Made by a program: the position numbers and the translations under genes
In this document: positions 1-9,415 of the stretch, piece by piece
Layout: each line of letters starts with the position of its first letter
Position numbering within the stretch: position 1 is the first letter of the stretch
Notes under the pieces: generated by a model
The model's database searches: none
What the model was told of the DNA's origin: nothing
Seen by the model: the letters and a program-made list of their open reading frames with translations, nothing else
Assembly: GCA_003665825.1 (NCBI GenBank)
Contig: QPFY01000004.1
Coordinates: forward strand, 496,001-560,000
Source: Microbotryum silenes-acaulis
Lineage: Eukaryota > Basidiomycota > Microbotryomycetes > Microbotryales > Microbotryaceae
DNA length: 64,000 bases
Reading direction: 5' to 3'

Positions 1-348
1 CTCATCAAGAAAACATGCTATTCCACACACCTCATTGATGGCACTATGCCGTTCCGCATGATTGATGGTCGACAGGTCATCGAGTCATTAGGCCCGTCAA
101 CGACTACATATCGTTCAACTACGGACCTGACCTCATGTTACCCGGACGAGCGCCTAATCAGCACGTGCGCACATGCCGAGCCAAGATTGCCGCCGAAGGG
201 CGGCGTGCCCGGGCCGCGAGATGCCGCCGGTAGAATCTCTACAAGCCGCACAACTGCCACCGTGGATACAAAGAGCTCAAGTTCAGGAAAACGTAAGTCT
301 GACAACGAAGTAGCGAGCTCACCAGTAAAGCAAGGAAGGCCCTCTTGA
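1..348 (+). CDS. Partial ORF open at the left edge, unknown function
   Basis: The frame is open from base 1 to a stop ending at 348, giving about 115 residues with an internal ATG at 46. The C-terminal part is rich in Ser, Thr and Lys and looks disordered. I recognise no family. It could be the last exon of a gene lying to the left, or coding debris of a mobile element, because the adjacent 350-620 region resembles the end of the transposon family at 4.2-6.0 kb. Confidence 0.25.
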   Translation, partial: LIKKTCYSTHLIDGTMPFRMIDGRQVIESLGPSTTTYRSTTDLTSCYPDERLISTCAHAEPRLPPKGGVPGPRDAAGRISTSRTTATVDTKSSSSGKRKSDNEVASSPVKQGRPS

Positions 349-615
349 CGCCTGGAGCCACGCGCGACACCAGCCGAAGCGACGCGCGCCGCAAGCCACG
401 TTCAATCGGCCGCCGCGCGCCCGCAAACGCTCGGAACGCGTTTTCGAGGACTTTCGAGCGATTTTTGGAGCATGTAGAACACATTTTGATAATATTTCCG
501 AGGCGCATGTGAGATTTTGACATTTTGGGGCCAAAATAGGGTAAAAAACTTTGACAAAAAGGCCAAAAAAGGGCGTTTTTCCGCATGCGCCTCTGGCTGG
601 GCTTTCGGGGGTCCT
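349..615. mobile_element. Possible end of a TIR transposon related to the 4.2-6.0 kb element
   Basis: Bases 592-615 (CTGGGCTTTCGGGGGTCCT at the end) resemble the right terminal repeat at 5945-5976 (GGGCTGAGCTTTCCCGGGTCCT), ending in the same GGGTCCT. The interior is A/T-rich with runs such as CCAAAATAGGG. I found no matching left end or target duplication inside the window, so the left end may lie outside it or be eroded. Confidence 0.3.
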
Positions 616-952
616 CACGTAGGACGCGTCATCTCGCGGCAGCTCGCGGCAAGCCATTATGACACTGCCACGCACTATTGTTGTCGCTCGACTGCTCCAA
701 AGCGTCGAGGCGAGGTGTCGAATCCTCAGAATTTTCAGTTGGGCGATCAACTTGCCGATTGGCCAGCTCTCGCTTAGTTAGTGTGATGAAACATGAAATA
801 GTAGTTAGTAAAGTGGCTGGGCATGGGGCGAAATTTTCCTACGCCATGGTCTTTTCGGCTTTTGCTGCAAGGATTTGACGCGCCGATTCAGGCCCGCGCG
901 CACGGACCCTTTCTCGCCCGTGGATGCTCATGCTCAGCCAGTCAGTGCTCAG

Positions 953-982
953 CCACACACACACACACACACAAAAAAAAAA
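953..982. repeat. CA microsatellite followed by A-run
   Basis: About ten CA units run directly into about nine A residues. Confidence 0.85.
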
Positions 983-1164
983 CCCCACAACCCCAAGCAC
1001 CACCAAACAGCCAACACTTCTGATGAATGTCAGCAGTGCCGACGATCCAGGCGGCACCCTGCCGCCTGCTGTAGTCGTTACACCGTCGCCATTGGGTAGA
1101 CCCATCCTTCAACAAGATGCGACGTCATCCGCCAGCCCCCCGTCAGGGCTTCGCATTAGATCAG

Positions 1165-1350
1165 ATATGCGCGTAGATATCTTTTATCTATCTATAATTT
1201 TGCCTTTTTTCGGGCTATCTATAGATCTGTCATCTACAGCAGAACAGATAGATGAAAGATAGATATCTAGTGGATATCTACGTAGATAAACGCCACTTGA
1301 TAGATGATGACTAGATGTGTGGAGGCATGCATAGATGTGCGTGTATAGAT
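1165..1350. repeat. GATA/TATC-rich low-complexity tract
   Basis: Many overlapping GATA, AGATA and TAGATAT words on both strands, locally self-complementary. Noncoding in appearance. Confidence 0.6.
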
Positions 1351-1656
1351 ATGACAGGGCGGACCCTTGTTCCCTTGTCCTCGACACAAAAGGCCTTTGC
1401 AGCCATGACAAGATCTCTCCAGCTGCCGCCAGAAAAGCTCGACGAAGTGGCAGAATGGCAGCCGTGCCTTGTATTCTATTGACAGACGACGGAGAGCAAG
1501 TGCAAATGAGGGAAAGCTAGAGGACTCGGTTGAAAAATCTATGAAGGGGCAGAAACAAAGAAACAGAGAGAAAATATGTTGTTGAGGGTTTATTATGTAC
1601 ATGGGAGAAACGAAGATTTACTCTGTTGCATACTTGGGTAGCGCTCAAGACGATTC

Positions 1657-2277
1657 TTCGTCCGTGTCTGAGAGTTCCAGCTCCTCAATCGGCGAATTTT
1701 GCGAGAGCGAGGTCGATCGCGAGGATTCTCCAGTGACGTTGTGGCGCTGCCGCTTATTCGCTTTGTGGACTGCCGAAGAACTCTTCTTTGCCACGACACG
1801 CTTTGATGGAGCACGGAGCTTGCCTGCAAGAAAGATTATTGGGTCCTCAGTCGCTGCAAGTAGCTGGGGCTAGCATGACTCCTCTCATTACCCGCGACCC
1901 AGTAGACGGAATCGGTCCTAAACGAGAATTGAGCCTTCGTGTAGGCTTGTTCTGCAGTGAACTCCTTCTGCAGTTGGTCTACGTTCGGTCGGTTGCTGCT
2001 AGATCTCCTTCTCCTGCTCCTGCTCCTGCTCCTGCTCCTTTTTATGGCTTGCCTGCCCTATGGTGAGCGCCATATTGAAGAATTGAGCCTTCGCGTAGGC
2101 TTGTTCTGCAGTGAACTCCTGCTGCAGTTTGTCGACGTTGTCCTTGACCTCCTCGATGCGAGGATACTGACCGCGGTGTGCGTTAATGTGCTTGCGTTAG
2201 CATGCTACAGCGATTGCATGTGGGGGCAAAGCTGTCCACTTGCGTTCCAACGTTTCTGGAGCACACCCGCTGCCGCA
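1657..2277 (-). pseudogene. Decayed or partial minus-strand gene with an internal duplication
   Basis: Read on the minus strand, 2075-2175 encodes a coherent helical stretch (IEEVKDNVDKLQQEFTAEQA) followed by an EQ-repeat, and 1925-1985 encodes a second, slightly diverged copy of the same segment (NVDQLQKEFTAEQAYTKAQF). Further downstream, after a plausible intron acceptor near 1830, a basic then acidic tail ends in ELSDTDEESS at about 1657. Upstream, 2190-2277 (ETLERKWTALPPHAIAVA) runs into the foldback element at 2278. The pieces look like exons of one gene whose 5' part was replaced or cut by the foldback insertion. I recognise no family, and exon joins are not resolved. Confidence 0.35.
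2008..2040. repeat. GAGCAG hexamer microsatellite
   Basis: CTCCTG repeated on the plus strand (GAGCAG on the minus strand), encoding an EQ run in the decayed gene. Confidence 0.7.
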
Positions 2278-2587
2278 CCAGTAGTATGGAAATAAAATAG
2301 GGAAGACAAGAAGTGCTACCAGTATAGATTTGGAGAATGCAAAGTGAGGTCGTGAACGGCCTACCAAACGGCTTGAACGATAGTGGAATAGCAGGGTGCG
2401 GATAGGGCTTCTAGGGTCCGAAGTTGTGCACTTAATAGGTTCGATCATCCTTACTAGAAGCCCTATCCGCACCCTGCTGTTCCACTATCGTTCAAGCCGT
2501 CAGGTAGGCCGTTCACGAACTCAATATGCATTCTCCAAATTCATCCTGGTAGCACTTCTCGCCTTGCCCATTCTATTTCCATACTGG
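2278..2587. mobile_element. Foldback (MITE-like) element with about 135-base inverted arms
   Basis: Arms 2278-2414 and 2454-2587 are inverted copies of each other with roughly 10 percent mismatches and a 39-base loop. The outer tips are CCAGTA...TATGGAAATA, and the inner tips read GGCTTCTAG and CTAGAAGCC. A transcript would fold into one long hairpin. No clear target duplication was found. It lies between the 3' end of RRP36 and the decayed minus-strand gene. Confidence 0.8.
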
Positions 2588-2694
2588 CGTTTCGTTTCTC
2601 GCAATGGTCCCCTCGTCTTCTCAATTCATCGTGAATCTGCATTGCATACAAATGAAGGACCCGAGAACGTGTACTTCGAACAGTGGAAGCACCA

Positions 2695-4119
2695 CTAACG
2701 TCTCTGCGGCAACAGCTTTTTGTCCTTTTGGGCCGTCTTTTTGCGCTTCTTTTCGATCGTCTTGCACAGCTGCTTCTTGTCCTGTGCCAATACGTCAAAC
2801 TTGGCCTTGAGCAGCAATGCCTTGCGTTCGGCTGGATAGCGGAGGAAAACAAGATATGATGGTCAGTTCCCATCGTCCTGACGCGATACCAATTCCGCTC
2901 AGTACCAACGTACCACTCTTCAGATGGAACGCCTGCTTGCCCTGCTGCCTCTTCTCCAACTCCTCCTTTTTCCAAGCCCTAAGCGCCTCTTGGTCCCTCG
3001 CTTTGTTCTTCCTACTAATCTCCCTACTTTCCATCCTCTGCAAAGCATCCTCCATCCTCTCCTTCTCTTCTTCAGAACCTCCCTTCTTGCGCGCCAAGGC
3101 GACGGTCTTACGTAAGGCTTCGAGTTCGGCGGTTTGTTGATCGGCTAGGAATCCGTAGGATCGAGAGAAGAGGTCGGACTTGATGTTTCCTGAAAGGGAG
3201 TCGAAGCGGGGGTCACGAGCTTTCTGTAGAGTTATAAACGAAGAGAGTAGGATTAGCTGCCCGAATGTGGGGAGTTGTGAACGTGGGAGGGCTTTCACGC
3301 ACGTTGGCTTGTACCTCGATGACTTGGCGATTGCGTGTGACAGGCTTCTTCGAGCTTAACTCCATGGGTCTTTATGAACATCGGGAATATAAATCGTCAG
3401 CGTATCTGTGTTAAGTCCAGTCCAACTCGATTCCCAAGGGCGGACGTACGCATGCTTGCTCGACCGTTGAATAGCATTCACTTTGGCCTTGCCTTTGCCC
3501 TTCCTATCCTTCAGCAAAGAAACCTTGGGCTGACCTCCTTGTTCTGTACCATCTTCTTCTGAATTCCCTTCCAAGTCCGATTCGTCGTCGTCATTCCCCG
3601 ATGATTTCCGCCTGAACCGAGCTTGGGCTTGCTGCTTGTTGAGCTTGCGTTGGGCTTTGACGAGCGTGCCGAAAGGGATGGAGGCCAGTTCTGTGATAAA
3701 GAGCCAATACAGCTTGTCTCAAAATAAAGATCGAGCTGATGCAGGATGTGTTGTACAACTCACGCTTGCCCAAGTTGGTCTGAAGGAGCGGTGAGGACAC
3801 GGTGGGGTCAGTCGATTCACCAGCAAATGCCCTGCACATCACCTCAAACACAACGCACCTCTTCGTCCTCACTCTCAAACACCTCCCCCTCATCCTCTTC
3901 AAACTGTGCTACCCCATCCTCTTCGTCGTCCTCGTCGCCGTCCTCATCCTGTTGATATTGGCCCGGGAACGACGAAGTTCCAACCCGCTGACGATCTTCT
4001 TGCCATTCATCTGGTTCATCCTCGGTGATGTCTTGCATTTCTGGGACAGAATCATCGGGGTCGAAGGGTGAAGGTAATCTTGGTGGTGGAGCGGCTTTGC
4101 GTGCCTCTTTGAGCGCCAT
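2695..4119 (-). CDS. RRP36: rRNA biogenesis protein Rrp36
   Basis: Rrp36 is a nucleolar protein of the 90S/SSU processome needed for early pre-rRNA cleavages leading to 18S rRNA. Six exons fit exactly: 4119-3859, 3779-3764, 3690-3450, 3369-3315, 3223-2914, 2831-2695, giving 339 residues. The N-terminal third is acidic and disordered. The family core starts at exon 2-3 (LGKRELASIPFGTLVKAQRK), followed by a Lys-rich linker, the KHAPMELSSKKPVTR block, the ARDPRF motif, a long charged coiled coil, and the conserved C-terminus ERKALLLKAKFD through KKLLPQRR. The start is the first ATG, followed by an open acidic exon. Exon 2 is only 16 bases. The 5' end lies 112 bases from the transposon at 4232. 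Assignment is by family motif. Confidence 0.93.
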
Positions 4120-4231
4120 GACTTGGGCCGGATTAGGTGCGGAGTCGTGTCTTTCGGAGAGAATGCGGAGGCGAAGCCGACTGCGAAGTCGAGCCCGCGC
4201 GCAGCGCGCAGCTGGCAGCCGTGGGCACGAT

Positions 4232-5976
4232 AGGACCCTGGAAAGCTCAGCCCAATGTGCGTCTCGAAAAACGGCGATTTTTGGCCGATTTGTACATCGG
4301 AATGAGGTGTCTGAGGGGTCGATTTGTACCTATTTTCGGTCGTACATTGGAAGAGTTCCGAAAACATGCAAAATTCAATGTCGTGAAATTGCCCAAAATT
4401 CGCTCTCCAACAGCCAGAAATACGAAAAATCGCTCCGACGACCCGGTACTAACGTCGCGTCCGCTTTGACAGCCGGCCGCTTGGACCCTGCGAAGGGCCC
4501 GACCGCTTGTCGGCTCCGCTCCCTCCGTCTGCATTGCCCCTCTCCTCCTCGCCAGCATGCGCAAGTCCCTTCCGGATCGGGGCCAAGGACGCTGCAAGGA
4601 CCCCTTTGAAGCTTTGCAGCTTTGCAGCTGGTAATCTCCCGCTCGCGCCTGTGGGTCCAGGACTCACCAAGTGTGGCCGTCGAAGCCAAAACCAGCTGGG
4701 GGCTCAACGGTCTGCATGCTCGAGTCGTAGGTGTCAAGGCAGCTGACGACCCGGTGACCATTCAAGAAGAAGATTCGAGCTTGGCCGCGGCTGTTGCGAT
4801 TGGTGAAGACTCCGGAACTGGCTTGCGTAGGGAAGGGCTCCTGAACCACGATGTTGGAGACGAGTCCGAGGGATTCGGTGCTCTCAACACTGCAGTGAGG
4901 CATTGCTGGTGACGGCTTTGTGTAAATATAGCGCACTGTGGTGCATACAGACGCCGACGTGATGAGCAACTTTTCTCAATTGCAGTGAAGGGGTTCGAAA
5001 TGCAACAAGCAAGGCGCTTGCCAGCTTGATGTACGCGGCGTCGCGTTTGTCATTAACCTCAGCATTGCTTAGCCAATCAACGTTATCCGAGATGGTTGAC
5101 TTCAGCTGCTCGACAGAGTCCAGATGTTGCCAGAATGCTGCGAGACCGTGTTCCACTATCGATGTGCAAGGGGATCGAACCTCGATGGATCGATAGCCGG
5201 AGGCGTACAATTCTCGAAGATCGTGAGTTTCGTTGAATAATGCGCGGGTGGTGCTATTGGGGCGAATCTGATGCTGATGGAATGTTGGCTCGAATTCGGA
5301 TACGGTGAGCGTTGCGGTCAGGTCAGGCCGGATAAATTCGAACGCGAGAAGCTCGCCGGCAGTACGTGAGCTCGGCAACAGGAGACATAGCGGCGAATTG
5401 CTCATCTGGAATCTCGAGCACACGTCGTCCAAGAGCAGTTGAATTCGTGTATCTGGAGGGGCTGTTGTAGATGAAATGCTGTCCTCTTAACCCTCAGCAA
5501 GGGCACGCAGGGAAGTCCGCAGAACGTAGGATGCTCGCGACGTAGCACAAGGTAAGGGTGGTCAGAGGCTGTCAGGGGCGTCTATTGGCATTTGTTTCAC
5601 TTCCAGCGCCCTTGATTTGGTGAGCGTCTGTACGTCTGTGAGCTCTGTGAGCGTGAAGCGCTTTTTTTTTGCATTACAATCAGAAACAATCAGAAACTCA
5701 TTCAAACTAATGGACCGCCCCTTGGCCCGCGGCGCGCGCCTACTGATCCCACAGACCGCCGCCGCTGATACGTGCTCGGCCATCGGCCGAGCAGGGGACG
5801 ACCAGGGAGGTGCGAGGTCGAGGAACATCGATTTGTACCACATCCAGGACGTACCTCCAAGATCTGGAGTGCCAGTTTTTCCGATTTGTACCACTTTTGA
5901 TTCGCAGTTTTGGGTTCGGAGGGTCCGATTTGTACATTTTGGGGGACGCACATTGGGCTGAGCTTTCCCGGGTCCT
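4232..5976. mobile_element. Complete 1.75-kb DNA transposon with 32-base TIRs and 8-base target duplication
   Basis: Terminal inverted repeats are 4232-4263 (AGGACCCTGGAAAGCTCAGC...) and 5945-5976, nearly identical in reverse complement. They are flanked by the direct repeat GGCACGAT at 4224-4231 and 5977-5984, as expected for an 8-base target-site duplication (hAT-like or another 8-base family). Subterminal zones contain repeated GATTTGTAC words (4279, 4320, 5829, 5888, 5929), which could be transposase sites. No transposase was recognised; the cargo is the spliced ORF at 4668-5432. A non-autonomous, gene-carrying element is inferred. Confidence 0.8.
4668..5432 (-). CDS. Two-exon ORF carried by the transposon, unknown and probably truncated
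   Basis: Exon 5432-about 4980 reads DDVCSRFQMSNSPLC through FRTPSLQLRK. It joins across an intron (acceptor CTCACTGCAG near 4890) to a second exon reading VESTESLGLVSNIVVQEPFP through EPPAGFGFDGHT. The second exon ends at a perfect GTGAGT donor at 4668, but no downstream exon is visible before the transposon end. Upstream there is an in-frame stop just before a possible acceptor at about 5450. The clean splice signals and absence of stops suggest a recently captured host gene fragment of about 220 residues. I recognise no domain. The start at 5432 is uncertain. Confidence 0.45.
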
Positions 5977-6405
5977 GGCACGATCGATTACAAATGGGAT
6001 CGCGGCGGAGTATGTATGTAATCACTGGCCAGATCTTCAAACAAGTTGCTACAAGTGCTAATGTCGACTCTTCGAAATCCCCGAGATATTCATGATCAAG
6101 TCAGGTACATACATCATCTGCTTTTTTTTCCCCCAGTATGTCTCCTGACGAACGACCGTTTACCCACAAACACGTGCAAAAAGGGGAACACGGCCGTGGC
6201 AGAACGTCATGCCAGCCTCACCTCGGGCGCGCGCGTGCGGAGAGAGGCGCTGACTGGCGCTGACTGACACGGAAGCACCGCCTCGTGGGCCTCTCCTCTC
6301 GGCCTTCTCTCCCCGTTCCCGACCTTCCTTCTTTACCCCGTACGCCCCCATCCCACTTGTACACATCTGCACACTCTTACACAGTACAACTACGCATACT
6401 CAAAC

Positions 6406-8370
6406 ATGGCGAGCGTCGACCCCATCACTGCGGACAACATCGGTCTCGGTCCGGACGGGGAGAAGATTGTCGATCCGAGCTACTACCTCATCCTCGGCGT
6501 CAAGGGCGACGTCGATCAAGAGACCCTCAGGAAGCAGTACAGGAAGTTGGCCCTCAAGTGAGTATAGAACGCATGTGCAGGTCTTGCTTCGCTTCTGACC
6601 TCTCGTTCCTCACGTGGAACCACGCCAAAGGAACCACCCCGATCGGAATATTGGAGACGAGTCCGCCGCTGCGAGGTTCCAAGAGATCGGCGAAGCTTAT
6701 GGTTCGTGGCCCATCGTAACAAAGTCTCGCGAAGGACATCCCCCATACTCATATTCATCTACTTCCTTCATCGTACCAGCCATCTTGTCCGATTCAAACG
6801 CGCGAGCGGTGTACAATAAGCAGGTACGTCTTCACCTCGTCATCTCATCACTGAACCCGTGCCGTCGGTCACGAATACATCACTCGGATTCGCTGACCAT
6901 GCCCCCACACCTCATCCGATACGATTCAACAGGGCAAAAAGTCAGCCGTTAATGAAGCCGGTGGCGAAGCGGCGATGCCCGACCCGGGAGAGATGTTTGG
7001 TCAGATCTTTGGCGGCAAGGCCTTCGAGGATTGGATCGGCGAGATCTCGCTCGGAAAAGATGTGTCCAAGGCATTCGTAAATCAAGCACGAAGTTGAAGC
7101 TACTTTCGTTCAAATGGAATGACTGATGCTTAATTGGTGGTCGGCAGGAAATGAGCACGACAGAAGAGGAGCGTGAACAGCTCAAGGCCGAGATGATGGG
7201 TACAGATCCTTCCAAAAAGGCCGCCGACCCAACCGCGACCCTCGGCGCCATATCTACTACACCAGATACAACAAGTACGATGGGAACCGCAAACAACACG
7301 ACCGTGCCGCCTCCCCAAAGTTACATCAGTCACGCGACCATCGATGATATTCCCGCGGGTCCCGGCGTAAAGACGACTGGACCGGCTTCGATGGATGGCA
7401 AGTCCGCGCCAACGACATCGACTACTTTAGGTACCGCCACGGCTACTTCGCCCATCCCAGGTGCCTCGACAGCTGCTGCGGGTGCTCACGCCTCGTTGTC
7501 AGCTGCCGACGCGGCCGAAGAGAAGGAGAAGAAGCGCAAGCTCGAAGCCGAGAAGCGTGAAAAGATGGAGCAGTTCGAGCGGGAAAGAGCCGAGGAGAAG
7601 AAGCAACGCATCAAGATGCTCTCATCTAAACTCAAAGATCGTATCCGTCCTTTCGTTGAAGCCAAGAACCCCGGGGCGAACGACGATCCGGAAACGCAGC
7701 GTTACCTCGCGAGGATCAAAGAGGAGACAATGGACTTGGCCTTGGAGAGCTTTGGTGTCGAGTTGTGCCACTTGATTGGCCAGATCTATATGCAAAAGGC
7801 ATCATCGTACCTCAAACTGCACAAAAAGTCATTCTTCTCCAACGCGCTCGGTGTGCCGGGGTGGTGGTCCAGGGTCAAGGAGAAGGGGCAGATGGTCAAA
7901 GAGGGGTGGTCGTTCCTTAGCGTCGGGATGGAGGTGCAACGCTCGATGGCCGAGATGGAGAAACGACAAGAGAAGGGCGAATTGGATGAAGCTGAGGCTA
8001 AGAAGATTGAGGCCGACATGAGTGGGAAGCTGTTGCTCGTCGCTTGGAAGGGGTCCAAGTTCGAGTTGTCGACCGTGTTGCGACAGGTCGTTGATGCTGG
8101 TTAGTACACTCCTTTTTATTATCGAAGATTGTTGGGACGTACTCTGATTGATCCACTTCCCACCCTGTAGTGCTCGTCAAGGATTCACCCGAGGTGACGG
8201 ACGCGATCTTGACCCGCCGGGCTCAGGCCATCATGTTTACGGGAGCGATCCTCAAGACTGTCAAACCCGAGGAAGGCGACGATGAGAGGAGAGAACTGGA
8301 GAAGCTTGTGGCTGAGGCATCCAGGAAGCGAAAAGAGAAAAAGTCGGGTCCCAAGCCGGTCAAGGAGTGA
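6406..8370 (+). CDS. DnaJ protein of the Caj1/Djp1 (DnaJ-X) type
   Basis: An Hsp40 co-chaperone that would stimulate Hsp70 ATPase. Exons 6406-6557, 6631-6701, 6780-6823, 6933-7076, 7148-8099 and 8171-8370 sum to 1563 bases, 520 residues. The J domain spans about residues 22-85, with the HPD tripeptide at 53-55 split from the upstream helix by intron 1. A Thr/Ser/Pro-rich, probably disordered linker follows (about 145-260), then a Lys/Glu coiled coil. The DnaJ-X domain runs from about 290 to the end (LKDRIRPFVEAKNPG, LESFGVELCHLIGQIY, GVPGWWSRVKEKG). The C-terminus is basic. No signal peptide or CXXCXGXG zinc repeats are present. Yeast relatives Caj1 and Djp1 act at membranes and in peroxisomal protein import; the exact role here is inferred only. 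Confidence 0.92.
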
Positions 8371-9415
8371 GGAGGGTTGTTCGAGGCGACGAGGGCCTTT
8401 TTCTTACCGCCGACTTGGGAGACGACATGTGACGGGATGACGATGCAATACCTATTTTTCCCCAATTTACTTGTTACTCTCTCCTTTCACATTTGTCTAG
8501 AGTTTTGTCTTTACTGTTTCCAACCAACCCGGTTCTAATCTAATCTTTTGAGCTCTACTTCGAATATGAAACGCTTCCTAACGCGTACGATCCCTCGTGC
8601 CGTGTGCCTGGTCGGCCTGGACAATGTCGGCAGGCTCAGGCGTAGACGAGTGCATTTCTTTCCTGACTTGTTCCCTTTGAGCCTGCGTTCATCAAGGTAC
8701 AACAAGAAGTGTACTAGAGTTCACATCATGAGCTCATCCAAACCAGCAGGCTCGTGTGATGTTCTCTGTTCGTCGTTCTGGCTGGCGGAGAGGGCCTGGG
8801 CATAAAGCCCGGTTGGTTAATTTGTAGAGAGCGATCGACGTCGAGCATTGCCGGAAGCGGCGAAACACACACGCGTAGGGCCGGCCCCCGCTGCAACTTC
8901 AACTGCGAGAACTTGAAGCCGGGCTTCGGAACACCGCCGTAATTCGAAATGATCGGGACTAACCAGCGCTTAATTGGTCGATCCCTCTTCCTTGTAGAAA
9001 TGCCGGCTGGAGGAAGACTTGTCCTCACAAAGCTGGCGCAGAAACTCGGCGCTGTAGCGCGCGCGCGGCTCGGAGGCGGGCACAAGCCGCTCGCGTCACG
9101 GGCTTCGCTCGGAGTCGACCTCAGGACGTTGCAATCTCATCAACCCGGATCCTGATTCATCTGTCTTCCTCTCTTCATCTCGTGTTCGACGCCGACCGTT
9201 TCTTTGCCCTTATCCCTCCTCTAGGTTGGTTGACCTGGTGTCACCTAGCTTTCTATCCTTTCCTCCAATCCGACTGGTTTCGGATCCTTCTCAAGCTCGT
9301 ACGGTTCAAGACAGCCGACAAAGGGGCGCTTTCGCTCGAACTCGGTCCCGACCCTCCGGAACCCGACTCGCTGGTTTCAAGCCGTCCTCGCATCATCATC
9401 CCATCATCCTACTCG
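8371..9415. other. Intergenic region, no supported gene
   Basis: The region between the DnaJ gene and the ferric reductase holds T-rich 3' flanking sequence and a GC-rich part at 8850-9160 with CGCGCGCG runs. Short ORFs show no family features. Part of the end may be 5' UTR of the reductase. Confidence 0.5.

Larger units (their letters stand above)
616..1600. other. Gene-poor stretch with simple repeats
   Basis: No supportable gene. It holds a CA dinucleotide run at about 953-974 followed by an A-run, and an AGATA/TATCT-rich stretch at about 1165-1350 with many short palindromic AGATATCT words. The ORFs here lack family resemblance and are likely chance. Confidence 0.5.

Noticed and set aside
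707..735. tRNA-like GTGTCGAATCCT word
   Set aside because: Flanking bases do not fold into a cloverleaf.
5130..5170. tRNA-like T-arm word GAGGTTCGATCCCC (minus)
   Set aside because: No acceptor, D or anticodon stems around it, and it lies in coding sequence of the transposon ORF.
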